Shown here piece by piece: positions 19,029 through 28,237 of a stretch of 64,000 nucleotides of DNA. The translations under genes were made by a program, and so were the position numbers. The DNA lies in NCBI GenBank assembly GCA_032162705.1, contig JAVRON010000003.1, positions 1 to 64,000 on the forward strand, given 5' to 3'. The stretch is from QHXN01 sp032162705. GTDB lineage: Bacteria > Acidobacteriota > Blastocatellia > Pyrinomonadales > Pyrinomonadaceae. How positions within the stretch are numbered: position 1 is the stretch's first letter; each line of letters starts with the position of its first letter. The notes beneath the pieces are model-generated. The model was not told the DNA's origin and searched no databases. It saw nothing but the letters and a program-made list of their open reading frames with translations.

Positions 19029-22000
19029 TTAGAAGTAGAACTTGAGCGCAAGCTCTATGCGCCTGTGCCCATGCTTTTTGACGATGTTCCCGAAGTTAGT
19101 CAAGGTGTTCTGCGTGAACGTGTAACCCTTGGTCGGGTCGCAGACGTTGTTCGTGGTGCCCACGCCGTTCGGCACGTTGTTCACCAGGAAACACGTACCC
19201 GTGGCGGGGTTGATGGCGTTCTGCGTCTCCAGCGTCAGGTTGATATCGCCGAGGTCTGGGTTGGCGTATGCCTGGTTGAATGCGTTGAAGAGTCCGACGC
19301 GGAACTGGAGCTTCTTCGTCTCCGTGAAGTCGAAGTTCTTGAAGAAGGTCACGTCGAAGTTGCTCCGGTTCGGACTGCGCATGTAGAAGGGCGTCTGGTA
19401 CGGGCCCGACTGCCCAAAGCCCGGAATCTGGATGGCGCTCAGGTCGAAGTACCTGTCGCCGACGCCGGAGTTGCCCGTCTGCGGGTTGCGCAGCAGGAAC
19501 GGGGCGATGGCGCCCGCGTTACCGCTCGACTGTGTGAAGGCGTTGCTGCCAAAGTAGGCGACCTCCGCCGAGGTGCCGGTGAGCGCGCCGGTGAACTTCA
19601 GGCGGATGGGCCTGCCGCTCTCGAATGTAGTGATGCCGGACATCTGCCAGCCGTTGAAAAGGCCGCGCGTGAATGAGTTGTCGAATGAGCCGCGCGCCAG
19701 CTTCGGGAAGTTGTAGTTGTACGACAGGTTGAAGATGTGCGTGCGGTCGAAGGGCAGGATGCCGTAGCTTCGCCCTCGCGTGTCTATCGGGTCAACCTGG
19801 TCCGAGCCGCTGCTCTCCTGCACAGAGGTCGTGCCCAGCGCCTTTGAGAAGGTATAGGTAGCGAAGTATTGGAAGTTCCGGCCCAGTTGGCGGTTGAGCG
19901 TCATCTGCAACGAGTGGTAGTTCGATGTGCCCGTGTACTCGTTGAGCGTCACTTGGCTGTAGTCCGGGAACGGCTGCGGGTTGATCGAGATGGGCAGGTT
20001 CGCGAGGTTGTTGCCGACCGCCGCACGCTGAATCGGGTCGGACATGTTCGCGTTGCCGATAGTGCCCGACAGGATCGCGTGCGGGAAGAAGTTGTAGTTG
20101 CGCGTCTGCGGCAGGTGGCGACCGAAGGTGGCGACGTAGGCGACTTCGAGGACGTTCTGGAACGGCAGGCGCCGCGCCACCGAAAGGCTCGCGGTCATGA
20201 TACGCGGAACCTCGTTCGAGGTCAGGTTCTGCGAGCTGACGGCGCTGCCGGCGAGCTGCGTCAGCCCGTTGAATGTCCCCAGATTGCTCAGCGTCAGATC
20301 GTTGTTGGGCACGCCCCACGCGTTGATCGCGGTGTTCAGCGTGTTCGGCGGCGATGTCAGCACGCCGTACTGGTAGTTGCCTTGGACGCGATTGTAGAAA
20401 AGGCCCGCCCCGCCGCGTATGACGGTCGTGCCCTTACCACCAATGTCCCACGCGGCGTTCAGACGCGGCGCGAACTTCGGTGCCGCAGTCGGCACGACGC
20501 CCTTACCGACCTGACCCTTCGAGGCGAGCAGGTAGCCGTTCGGCTGTTTCGCGTCTCCGTTAATGAAAGCGCCCGCGCCCCGAACGTACTTGCCGGGGTC
20601 GAAGATCACGCCCAGCCCGTTGGTCTCGTAGACGTTCGGGAAGTAGGAGAAGCGCACGCCGTATTCGAGCGTCAGGTTCGAGCGCACCTTGTAGCTGTCC
20701 TGCCCGTAGATTTCGAGGTTGTGCCCGAGGAAGTTGCCGGTCGGCACGACCGTGCTCTGCTGGAACTGGTTGATGACGCCGGTGTAGATGTTGGCCCAGA
20801 GGTTGCCCGTCGTCTTCGCCTGCCCGCCGGGGTTATCGTTGACTTCGATCAACCCTTCGGGCGAGCCTGACTGGTTTTGCAACTTGGTGAACCTCTCGAA
20901 GAGCGCGCCGAACTTCAGGGTGTGGTTGCCATAGACCTTCGCCAACGTGTCCGTGATCAGGTAGCTGTCGTTGTTGGCGAAGAGCGGCAGGTTGCCCGGC
21001 TCCCACAGTTCGGAGTTGGTCGGGTCCCAGTTGCCCAGAATCGCCACTGGCGCGTAAGGCGTGTTGGCCGAGAACGGCAGTTTAAGGTTCTGTAGACCCA
21101 GCGACGAGCGGCTGACTTTCGACGGGTCGGCGTAGTCATTATTAAGTATCAGTTTGCTTGCGCTGAAGACGACCTCGTTGGTCATCGTCGGGTTGAGCAC
21201 GCTGGTGACGTTGACCGCCGCCGAACGGCCCAGGTTCTTGCCGATCACGTGGCTCGGCAACTCATAAGTTGACGGCCCCCACCACAGACCATAGGGGTAA
21301 TCCGCCGTCTCCGACTCGCGCGCCAGGCGCAGGTACATCTTCGTGTTGTTTGTGATGTTGTAATCGAATCGCATCTTCAGGTCGGTGCGGTTCTGCGGCG
21401 AGACCACGTTCGAGGCGTAGTTGATCCCGCGCCGCGCAAGGTCACTCCCCGGTGCCGCGGTGAAATTCGGCATCGGGAAGAAGTTCAGAAGCGCCACGCC
21501 GAACGGGTTGGCGAACTGGGTCAGGATGCCGTTCGGCACAGGCGTACACGAGAAGTCGAAGGAACTGGGTGTGCAGACATGGCCGATGGTGCCAGTCTGA
21601 TTGATGGGCGTGGACGACTGGCTGAAGTTTCCCGCACGCTCAAGCGCCGTCGGAACGATGCCCGTGCGCGTGCCCGCGTCAACCTTCTGGCGCTGCACCT
21701 CAAAGCCGAGGAAGAAGAAGAGCTTGTCGCGGTTGCGGTTGAAGTGGGTGAAGGGCAGGACGACGGGGCCGCCGATGTTGCCGCCGGGGAACTGGAACTG
21801 GCTCTTCGGGCGTGGCGTGCCGACGATGCTGTTGGAGCGGTCGTTGGCTGCCAGTTGGCGCGGGCGCCAGTAGTCGTAGAGTTCGCCGTGGAAGCCCTTG
21901 CCGCCGCCCTTCGTGGTCGCCGTGATCTGCACGCCGCTCGAGCCATACTCAGCGGCGTAATTGCTCGTCTTGACTGTGACCTCCTGCACCATGTCGTTGT

Positions 22001-22733
22001 TCGGCGTGATGATGGTGCCGTTGTTCGAGCCGGGGTCGATGACGCGCGAGCCGTCGATGTTGACTTGGTTGTTGACGCCGCGGATGCCGTTGACGGTGTA
22101 GTTGGCGCTGGCGTTTCCACCCTGGTTGAAGCCGACCACGTCGAGGTCGTTCTGCTCCGGTGCTACGACGCCCGGCAGGACGCGTAGAAGCTCGAGGCTG
22201 CTGCGCCCGATGATGGAGAGGTTATCGATCTGTTTGGCCGTGATCGTGTCAGACCTCTCGCCCGTCTCGGTCTTTAGCTGCGAGGCGGTGTCGGCGGTCA
22301 CTGTCACGGTCTCGGTCGCGCCGCCGACCTCGAGCGCGATGTCGAGGCCGCGCGTCTCGCTCGGCGCGAGCGTCAGGTCGGTTTGCTGATAGGCTTTGAA
22401 TCCGCCGGCCTCGACCTTGAGGCTGTAAGCGCCGGGATCAACGGAGGTGAAGACGTATGTGCCGTCGTCGCTCGTCTTCACCGTGCGCGTCGCGCCGCGT
22501 TGAGTGCTCGTGAGCGTCGCCGTCGCGCCGCGCACGACCGCGCCGCTCGGGTCTTTGACGACCCCGCGCAGTGTCGCGCTGCTGGTTGCTTGAGCGAAGG
22601 CGGATTGCGCGGCGAGCAACAGCAAGAAGGCGGCCAACGCCGCAGCGGCGAAAGTGCCGGCGCGCCCGGAAACGAAGTTCAGGGTGCGCTGGCTGCGCGC
22701 GGGCGCGAACTCGGAGAACTCAACTGTGGGCAT
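19029..22733 (-). CDS. Oar-like TonB-dependent outer-membrane receptor with carboxypeptidase-regulatory-like domain
   Basis: A 1234-residue protein. A signal sequence (about 1-48) is followed by a carboxypeptidase-regulatory-like beta-sandwich (about 52-140, ATLRGVVKDPSGAVVRGATA), a plug (about 150-290, with NYTVNGIRGVNNQVNIDG) and a long 22-strand-type barrel ending IELALKFYF, the final strand with terminal Phe. This architecture is the abundant acidobacterial replacement for SusC-like receptors. No SusD-type lipoprotein is encoded nearby. Its own promoter carries two copies of the 24-bp operator, and a ROK repressor gene lies directly upstream. The likely role is import of hemicellulose oligosaccharides, inferred from that regulation and from the neighbours; ligand specificity is unknown. 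Confidence 0.92.
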   Translation of the reverse strand: MPTVEFSEFAPARSQRTLNFVSGRAGTFAAAALAAFLLLLAAQSAFAQATSSATLRGVVKDPSGAVVRGATATLTSTQRGATRTVKTSDDGTYVFTSVDPGAYSLKVEAGGFKAYQQTDLTLAPSETRGLDIALEVGGATETVTVTADTASQLKTETGERSDTITAKQIDNLSIIGRSSLELLRVLPGVVAPEQNDLDVVGFNQGGNASANYTVNGIRGVNNQVNIDGSRVIDPGSNNGTIITPNNDMVQEVTVKTSNYAAEYGSSGVQITATTKGGGKGFHGELYDYWRPRQLAANDRSNSIVGTPRPKSQFQFPGGNIGGPVVLPFTHFNRNRDKLFFFLGFEVQRQKVDAGTRTGIVPTALERAGNFSQSSTPINQTGTIGHVCTPSSFDFSCTPVPNGILTQFANPFGVALLNFFPMPNFTAAPGSDLARRGINYASNVVSPQNRTDLKMRFDYNITNNTKMYLRLARESETADYPYGLWWGPSTYELPSHVIGKNLGRSAAVNVTSVLNPTMTNEVVFSASKLILNNDYADPSKVSRSSLGLQNLKLPFSANTPYAPVAILGNWDPTNSELWEPGNLPLFANNDSYLITDTLAKVYGNHTLKFGALFERFTKLQNQSGSPEGLIEVNDNPGGQAKTTGNLWANIYTGVINQFQQSTVVPTGNFLGHNLEIYGQDSYKVRSNLTLEYGVRFSYFPNVYETNGLGVIFDPGKYVRGAGAFINGDAKQPNGYLLASKGQVGKGVVPTAAPKFAPRLNAAWDIGGKGTTVIRGGAGLFYNRVQGNYQYGVLTSPPNTLNTAINAWGVPNNDLTLSNLGTFNGLTQLAGSAVSSQNLTSNEVPRIMTASLSVARRLPFQNVLEVAYVATFGRHLPQTRNYNFFPHAILSGTIGNANMSDPIQRAAVGNNLANLPISINPQPFPDYSQVTLNEYTGTSNYHSLQMTLNRQLGRNFQYFATYTFSKALGTTSVQESSGSDQVDPIDTRGRSYGILPFDRTHIFNLSYNYNFPKLARGSFDNSFTRGLFNGWQMSGITTFESGRPIRLKFTGALTGTSAEVAYFGSNAFTQSSGNAGAIAPFLLRNPQTGNSGVGDRYFDLSAIQIPGFGQSGPYQTPFYMRSPNRSNFDVTFFKNFDFTETKKLQFRVGLFNAFNQAYANPDLGDINLTLETQNAINPATGTCFLVNNVPNGVGTTNNVCDPTKGYTFTQNTLTNFGNIVKKHGHRRIELALKFYF

Positions 22734-23018
22734 GAGAAGTGGCCTCCCGAAAAACCTACTTGGCGGTGAAAATTGCAGCGATCAAACTTTGCGTCGGCCT
22801 CGCGGCTCTAGAACAAGCCCGACACGTGAGACTGAGCTGCGTCGCTCCCGCTGGGGGATGGCTGACGCCCCGTCTCACGTGCAGATAGTGGGTCATGTGA
22901 CCCGCAATAGATGTTGGCCGACCCGTCTCGCGGGCGCTTTGTCCGTGCGACTAAAGCGCGTGGAACCTGTGCCGCGTGGCGGAGGCGTGTTCACTTTTTC
23001 TTGAAACTATCAGCAGGA

Positions 23019-23071
23019 CTTTGTTGCAAGGCCTAACAAAAGCTTTTAATTCTAACGCCCGTTTTTGTCAA
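23019..23071 (-). promoter_or_regulatory. Promoter of TonB receptor with operator O1
   Basis: On the minus strand a consensus -35 TTGACA (23071-23066) lies 17 bases from -10 TAAAAG (23048-23043). The operator directly follows the -10 at 23042-23019 and would cover the transcription start. Read on the plus strand it is left arm CTTTGTT, core GCAAGGCCT, right arm AACAAAAG. The arms are near-inverted repeats, like Bacillus XylR sites (ROK family), whose arms read GTTTGTT and AACAAAC. Confidence 0.7.
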
Positions 23072-23098
23072 GAACTTTATTTAAAAATTGATCGGAAA

Positions 23099-23122
23099 CT
23101 TTGTTGCATGACTGAACGAATG
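23099..23122. promoter_or_regulatory. Operator O2 upstream of TonB-receptor promoter
   Basis: Second copy of the 24-bp motif: left arm CTTTGTT, core GCATGACTG, right arm AACGAATG. It lies 80 bases from O1 start to start, upstream of the -35, in the same orientation. Two sites flanking one promoter would allow looping or cooperative binding. The sequence between 23000 and 23120 is strikingly AT-rich against the GC-rich background. Confidence 0.6.
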
Positions 23123-23176
23123 CTACGTCTGCTGCGCGACCGACATGTATGTCGCGCCTCTTTCGGCGGCACCCGT

Positions 23177-24376
23177 TCAGGCCGTGGCGACGGAGGCGAA
23201 TTTACTGGTGAGTACGAGGCCGAGCGCGCCCATCAGTTGCGGCTGCTCCCCGAGGCTCGAGACATCTATGCGCGGGGGCGGCAGCCCTTGACAGATGCTG
23301 CTTTTGGCGACGGACTTCTTCAAGTCTTTGGCGATCAGCGGCCACGCGCGCGATATGCGCCCGCCCACGATGACCGCCTCCGGGCTTAGCCCTTTTATGA
23401 GGTTGGCGATGCCGACGCCGAGGTAATGCGCCGTCCTGAGCAGCGCGTTCCGCGCGGCGCGATCCCCCTCGAAGGCGCGGTCTATCAACTGCGTGAAGGT
23501 GACCTCACGTTGCGTGCCGGCGCGGCTCGAATGTTTCCGATAGCGGGCGAGGGCGGTTCTCTCGCAGGCGAACGCCTCCCAGCAGTCGCGGCTCCCGGAG
23601 GCGCAACTAATCGGTGCGGCGGAGCCGATCGTCATGTGGCCGAACTCGCCCGCGGCACCCGACTCGCCGCGGTAGATTTGGCCGTCGAAGACGATCCCGG
23701 TGCCCAAGCCCTCCTCGACCAGCACCATGATGAAATCGCGGACTTCGCGAATCTCCGGACGGCCGAACCAGAGTTCGGCGAGTGCCGCGGCGTTGGCGTC
23801 GTTGTCAACCACGACCGGCAGTCCCGTGGCGTCTTCGACGGCGCGCTTCACGTCCCAATCGCGCCATTTGAAATAGGGTATGAAAAGCGCGTTGCCTGTC
23901 TCGTAGTCAACGAGGCCGGGGAGACTGACGCCGATGCCCTCAATGCCCCCGCGAATCTTCCCCCTCATCAACTTACGTATGCATTCGATCACGCGTCTCA
24001 GCACCTCGTCCGAGCTTCGGGCCGTTGGGAACTCTTCCTGTTCGAGCACGCGCCCGCCGAGGTCTGAGGTCGCGACGACTGTCTGCACCGTGCCGACGGC
24101 CACGCCTATCGCCACGGGCCCGGCGGCCCGCAGGCGCAGCAGGGTCGGCGGCCTGCCGCCCGTGGACTCGCCCTCGATCTCCTCGACCAGCCCGTCCTCC
24201 ATCAACTCGCTGACGATGAGCGAGACGGTCGAGCGCTGCAGGGCCGTCTCCTGTGCGATCTCGGCTCGCGAGATCGGCGACCGCTCGCGCACGTAGTTGA
24301 GTATGATCCGACGGTTGATGCTGCGGATGGTGTCGGCGCGGGCGACGCTGTCCCGCTTCAGGTCTATTCGTCGCAA
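23177..24376 (-). CDS. ROK-family transcriptional repressor (XylR/NagC type)
   Basis: A 399-residue protein with an N-terminal winged HTH (about 18-75, INRRIILNYVRERSPISRAEIA then STVSLIVSELMEDGLV) and a ROK sugar-sensing domain (GIGVSLPGLVDYETG; GEFGHMTIG). The usual ROK zinc motif CxCGxxGCxE is altered to CASGSRDCWE, so one zinc cysteine is missing. The ROK ATP-binding DxGGT motif is also absent (AVGTVQT), so it is a regulator rather than a kinase. The only good start is TTG at 24376, behind a GAGG stretch. It lies beside xylA and the TonB receptor, and the operator copies at the receptor promoter resemble XylR-type sites, so it is the best candidate for controlling the locus. Effector unknown; xylose is a guess. 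Confidence 0.9.
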   Translation of the reverse strand: MRRIDLKRDSVARADTIRSINRRIILNYVRERSPISRAEIAQETALQRSTVSLIVSELMEDGLVEEIEGESTGGRPPTLLRLRAAGPVAIGVAVGTVQTVVATSDLGGRVLEQEEFPTARSSDEVLRRVIECIRKLMRGKIRGGIEGIGVSLPGLVDYETGNALFIPYFKWRDWDVKRAVEDATGLPVVVDNDANAAALAELWFGRPEIREVRDFIMVLVEEGLGTGIVFDGQIYRGESGAAGEFGHMTIGSAAPISCASGSRDCWEAFACERTALARYRKHSSRAGTQREVTFTQLIDRAFEGDRAARNALLRTAHYLGVGIANLIKGLSPEAVIVGGRISRAWPLIAKDLKKSVAKSSICQGLPPPRIDVSSLGEQPQLMGALGLVLTSKFASVATA

Positions 24377-24439
24377 TGTACCGCCTCAGGGTCAGAAGGA
24401 GAGTTCGTCGCTTCGCGTGAAATTGTGAACCATTACAAA

Positions 24440-24458
24440 GAGAAGCATGTTTCTTCTC
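24440..24458. promoter_or_regulatory. Palindrome upstream of ROK gene, possible autoregulatory site
   Basis: Perfect six-base inverted repeat GAGAAG and CTTCTC with a seven-base centre (CATGTTT), 64 bases upstream of the ROK start and downstream of a -35-like TTGACG on the minus strand. The centre shares a GCATG with several operator copies, but the arms differ. A site for the repressor on its own gene is plausible but unproven. Confidence 0.4.
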
Positions 24459-24606
24459 AATAAGTAGAACAGGTGCGATTACACGTCAACTCTTTTTTGG
24501 TCGCGGGCGGGCCGCGCGACAGTTTTCCGAGTGCGTGCGTGGGCTAAATGTTTAGCGTTTGGCAGAGGCCGGATGAAGGGATGAGCGCGCGGGCGCCGCG
24601 AAGAAA

Positions 24607-24642
24607 GTCGAGCGCCGCGTGAAGCCTTACGCGGCGCTCGAC
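24607..24642 (-). terminator. Intrinsic terminator of xylA
   Basis: Perfect 14-bp stem, GTCGAGCGCCGCGT (24607-24620) with ACGCGGCGCTCGAC (24629-24642), and an eight-base loop. On the minus strand it is followed by TTTCTTC. It begins 22 bases past the xylose isomerase stop, so it ends that transcript before the ROK gene. Confidence 0.85.
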
Positions 24643-24664
24643 TCGGCTGGTGCGAATTGCTGAG

Positions 24665-25834
24665 CTATCTAACACCGAGCAGGATATCGATGGTCAGTTG
24701 GTCGAGCCGCTCGTACTTCAGTCCCTTCGAGGCGAGCGCCGCGCGGTCGAACTCGCGCGACAAAAGCCCCTCGACCTTCCCCTTCTCGAAGCGGCCCACG
24801 GCGTTGCCGTTGCCGTCGAGCTTCGCCATCTCGGCTAGCAGGGACTTAATCTCCGGGTCGGCGTTCCAGCGCTCGGCCTTCTCCTTCAGAATCAGGTAAG
24901 TCCTTATGCTCCCGCGCGCGAACTCCTTGACGCCCGCGTAGTCTTCTGTGCGGTACGCGTGCGAGTCGAAGTGGCGCGGCCCGTCGTAGTTCACGTCTTC
25001 GAGAAACTTCACCAGCCAGAAGGCCGCCTTCGGGTTCGCCGACCCGAACCGCAAGTCCTGATCGTAACGGCCCGGAACCTGATCGTTGAGGTCGATGTGG
25101 AAGAGCTTGCCCGCCTCCCACGCCTGTGCGACCGAGTGCGTCATGTTCAGGCCCGACATGTGCTCGTGCGCCACCTCGGGATTGACGCCGACCATCTCCG
25201 GGCGGTCGAGCGTCGTGATGAAATGGAGGTACGCGCCCGTCGTCGGCAGGTAGATGTCCGCGCGCGGCTCGTTCGGCTTCGCCTCCAGAGCGAAGCGGTA
25301 GCCGTAAGATTGCGAGAGCGAATACTCGCACAGGTAGTTCACAGCCTCGCGCAGACGCTTGATCGCATCGTCCGCACGCCGACATCCATCGGTCTCCGTG
25401 CCCTCGCGCCCGCCCCAGAGGACGAAAATCTTAGCGCCGAACTCGGCACCCAAATCCATCGCGCGGCACGTCTTCTGCACGGCATAGGCGCGCACCGACG
25501 GGTCGTTCGACGTGAAGGCTCCGTCGCGGAAGACCGCGTCGTAAAAAAGATTCACCGTCGCCATCGGCACAACGACGCCCGTCTCTTCCAGCGCTTGGCG
25601 GAATTCTTTCACGATCTGATCGCGCTCCGCCGTGGTTGCGTCAATCGGCACGAGGTCGTTGTCGTGGAAGTTGACGCCCCACGCGCCGACCTCGGCCAGC
25701 ATACGCACAGCCTCGACCGGCGGCAGTGTCGGACGGACGGCGTCACCGAACGGGTCACGCCCGCGGTTCCCCACCGTCCACAATCCGAAGCTGAACTTGT
25801 CCTCCGCACGCGGCGTGTATTTATCGTTCGGCAT
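24665..25834 (-). CDS. xylA: Xylose isomerase (short, Streptomyces-type)
   Basis: A 389-residue cytosolic TIM-barrel enzyme converting D-xylose to D-xylulose. Length and motifs fit the short class I enzymes of actinobacteria: catalytic His57 and Asp60 in NFHDND, metal ligands in LEAKPNEPR, NPEVAHEHM, HIDLNDQ and HFDSHAYR. The ATG at 25834 has a strong ribosome site (GGAGGAG). Its own -35/-10 lies about 130 bases upstream, and a perfect terminator follows the stop, so it is probably monocistronic. No xylulokinase gene is seen in the window; that step must be encoded elsewhere. It provides the intracellular route for xylose released by the GH31 and GH10 enzymes. Confidence 0.96.
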   Translation of the reverse strand: MPNDKYTPRAEDKFSFGLWTVGNRGRDPFGDAVRPTLPPVEAVRMLAEVGAWGVNFHDNDLVPIDATTAERDQIVKEFRQALEETGVVVPMATVNLFYDAVFRDGAFTSNDPSVRAYAVQKTCRAMDLGAEFGAKIFVLWGGREGTETDGCRRADDAIKRLREAVNYLCEYSLSQSYGYRFALEAKPNEPRADIYLPTTGAYLHFITTLDRPEMVGVNPEVAHEHMSGLNMTHSVAQAWEAGKLFHIDLNDQVPGRYDQDLRFGSANPKAAFWLVKFLEDVNYDGPRHFDSHAYRTEDYAGVKEFARGSIRTYLILKEKAERWNADPEIKSLLAEMAKLDGNGNAVGRFEKGKVEGLLSREFDRAALASKGLKYERLDQLTIDILLGVR

Positions 25835-26373
25835 GATTACTCCTCCGGTTCAAAAAAGGTTCGCGCGCCCGCGCGAGAGTCAACGTCACGCGTCGGCACT
25901 CGCGTGCGCGGGGGAATTTCTGCGCGCCCATCCCGGCCTGACTCTTAACACGGAAGGCGCGAGATTAAGTCTTGGCGGCTTCGGCGTCAAGACAATTTAA
26001 CCGGGCGGCGCACTCCGCCAGTCAAAGACGATGGGCGTTTATTTGCGATTAACTTTGGCGGCTCTTGACTGACATGATACTACTTTACTGCTCTCTCACA
26101 CCCAACGCGCGGAGGCGCGCGAGCCGCGGTTAAGCCCGGCCCGCTCGACGAACGCTGGCACACACCGAGCGGGCCGCACGACGGGTCTGACGGCCCTCCG
26201 CGCAGGAAGTCGAATGAAGGTGAAGCGGAATCAACACATATGACGAACGAACGCGACCACAGTCACACAAGCCCGGGCCGGACTGCGTTCGTGTTCGCGC
26301 CGCGGAGCGAGTTCACGCCGCTTGACGAGCCGCGAGTTTGCTCTGCGTGACGGATGTGCCTTAACGTCTCAGC
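25835..26373. other. Divergent intergenic region, xylA / CRTAC1
   Basis: 539 bases holding the xylA promoter (see 25962-25990). The rest shows no gene and no copy of the 24-bp operator. A T/A-rich segment at 26035-26100 could carry a promoter for the plus-strand CRTAC1 gene, but no confident -35/-10 was found. Confidence 0.4.
25962..25990 (-). promoter_or_regulatory. Predicted xylA promoter
   Basis: On the minus strand TTGACG (25990-25985) and TAATCT (25967-25962) are separated by exactly 17 bases, a good sigma-70 match in otherwise GC-rich DNA. It lies 128 bases upstream of the xylA ATG. No operator copy overlaps it. Confidence 0.5.
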
Positions 26374-28086
26374 ATGAAGTCCGCCCTGAACCTCTCGCTC
26401 TTGCTCGCGCTGTGTCTCTCGCAGGCCGCCGCGCCGCGAACGCACGCGCAGACTTCGCAGCCCGCGCAGCAGACACAGGCCGCGCGGAAGAGCGCGCCAG
26501 TCGAATTCGTTGACGTGACGAAGGCCGCGGGGATCAAGTGGGGCTTCAACACGCTCGCGCCCGGCAACCGCTACATCATCGAGACGATGGGCGGCGGCGG
26601 CGGCTTCGTTGACTACAACAACGACGGCCTCCTGGATATTTACTTCATTTGCTACACACAGACTCCGCAGACGAACTCCAACACGAAACCGCGCGACGCG
26701 CTCTACCGCAACAACGGCGATGGAACTTTCACCGATGTGACCGACAAGGCCGGCATCTCGAACAGCATGTGGGGCATGGGCCTCGCCGTCGGCGACTACG
26801 ACAACGACGGCTGGCCCGACCTTTACGTCACGGGCTACGGCGCGAGCAAGCTCTACCACAACAATCGCGACGGGACGTTCACCGACGTGGCCGACAAGGC
26901 CGGCGTCAACAACCGTCAGTGGGGTGCGAGCGCGGCTTTCTTCGACTACGACAACGACGGCTACCTCGACCTCTACGTCTCGAACTATCTCAAGTTCGAC
27001 CCCGACGGGAAAGTCCCTTGCGAGTTCTTTGAGGGGCGGCCTTACTGCCACATCGCGCAGTTCAAAGGCTCTTCGCCCTCGCTCTTTCACAACAACCGCG
27101 ACGGAACGTTTACGGACGCGAGCGAGAAGTCGGGCGTCGGCAAGAAAGTTGGAAAGGGCTTAGGCGTAGTCGCCTTCGATTACAACAACGACGGGCGCGT
27201 GGACATCTACCAGGCGAACGATAACGACCCGAACTTCCTCTTCCGCAACAACGGCGACGGCACGTTCACCGAGGTCGCGTTCGAGTCGGACGCCGCTCTC
27301 GACCCTGATGGCAACGCGCGCGGCGGAATGGGCGTTGACGCCTCGGACGTGTACGGCGACGGCCTGCTCGACATCTTTGTCACTAACTTTTCGGGCCAGA
27401 CCAACGCACTCTTCCGCAACGCGGGCGACGGCACGTTCACCGAAGAGACCTACCCGCTCGGATTGGGCCGTGTCAGCATTCCGATGAGCGGCTTCGGAAC
27501 GAAGTTCCTTGATGACGACGACGACGGGCGCGAAGAACTCTTTGTTCTCAACGGCCACCCGTTCGAGCCGATCAGCAAGGTCTTCCCCGACGTGACCTAC
27601 GCCGAGCCGCCGTTCCTCTTCGAGCGCGCGGGCAAAGTATTTCGCGACGTGGCCGCCGAGCACGGCGCGGCGCTCAAAAAATTTTACTTGGGGCGCGGCC
27701 TCGCCGTCGGCGACTACGACAATGACGGCGACCCGGACTTGCTTCTGCTGAATTCGGGCGAGCCGCCCGTGCTTCTGCGTAACGACGGCAGCAACCGCAA
27801 CCACTGGCTCGGCGTCCGCCTCGTCGGAACGAAGAGCAACCGCGACGGCGTGGGCGGGCGCGTCACCGTCACGGCGGGCGGCGCGCGAAGGAGCAAGTAC
27901 CTGCTCGGCGGGACGAGTTACCTCTCGGCCTCGGACTCGCGCCTGCTCTTCGGCCTCGGCGTGAGTCAGAAGGTTGACGAACTGGAGGTGAAGTGGCCGA
28001 GCGGGCAGACGAGCACGCTCAAGAACTTGAGCGCCGACCGCTATCTGACCGTCAAGGAAGGCGCGCCGCCGGGCGTCACACCTTAG
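26374..28086 (+). CDS. Secreted CRTAC1-family protein (FG-GAP/VCBS repeats + ASPIC domain)
   Basis: A 570-residue exported protein. A signal peptide (1-25, ending RTHA-Q) precedes a seven-blade-type propeller built of repeated DYDNDGxxDLYV and NNxDGTFTDV calcium-binding FG-GAP/VCBS units (about 50-470). The C-terminal ASPIC/UnbV domain follows (about 475-555, with GVGGRVTVTAGG and WPSGQTSTLKNL). Such proteins are frequent in Acidobacteriota and Planctomycetota, and their function is unknown. A paralogue of nearly the same length (33151-34854) sits in a cluster with TPR proteins and a multiheme cytochrome. A VWFA protein follows on the same strand after 151 bases. Confidence 0.9.
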   Translation: MKSALNLSLLLALCLSQAAAPRTHAQTSQPAQQTQAARKSAPVEFVDVTKAAGIKWGFNTLAPGNRYIIETMGGGGGFVDYNNDGLLDIYFICYTQTPQTNSNTKPRDALYRNNGDGTFTDVTDKAGISNSMWGMGLAVGDYDNDGWPDLYVTGYGASKLYHNNRDGTFTDVADKAGVNNRQWGASAAFFDYDNDGYLDLYVSNYLKFDPDGKVPCEFFEGRPYCHIAQFKGSSPSLFHNNRDGTFTDASEKSGVGKKVGKGLGVVAFDYNNDGRVDIYQANDNDPNFLFRNNGDGTFTEVAFESDAALDPDGNARGGMGVDASDVYGDGLLDIFVTNFSGQTNALFRNAGDGTFTEETYPLGLGRVSIPMSGFGTKFLDDDDDGREELFVLNGHPFEPISKVFPDVTYAEPPFLFERAGKVFRDVAAEHGAALKKFYLGRGLAVGDYDNDGDPDLLLLNSGEPPVLLRNDGSNRNHWLGVRLVGTKSNRDGVGGRVTVTAGGARRSKYLLGGTSYLSASDSRLLFGLGVSQKVDELEVKWPSGQTSTLKNLSADRYLTVKEGAPPGVTP

Positions 28087-28237
28087 GCTGTGTTCGACGG
28101 GCGAGCCGCCTCAGCAAACTGACTCTTTGACCGCTCACTCGGTCGACCTCGAAGGCGTCTGTGTTACAGTCGCCCGCACCCGAGCTACTTTTTGCCGCGG
28201 CGAGCGCACCCGCATCAATCGTCGCCGGAGGGAATTT

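Larger units (their letters stand above)
22734..23176. other. Regulatory intergenic region between ROK gene and TonB receptor
   Basis: The region holds the receptor promoter and two operator copies (listed separately). The 285 bases from the promoter to the receptor start would form a long 5' leader on the transcript. I see no recognisable riboswitch or attenuator in it, though 22800-22870 is GC-rich enough to fold. No gene is supported. Confidence 0.5.

Noticed and set aside
24421..24480. ROK upstream region as a sixth copy of the 24-bp operator
   Set aside because: CTTTGTA on the minus strand is not followed by the matching core and right arm; only a separate GAGAAG/CTTCTC palindrome is supported.
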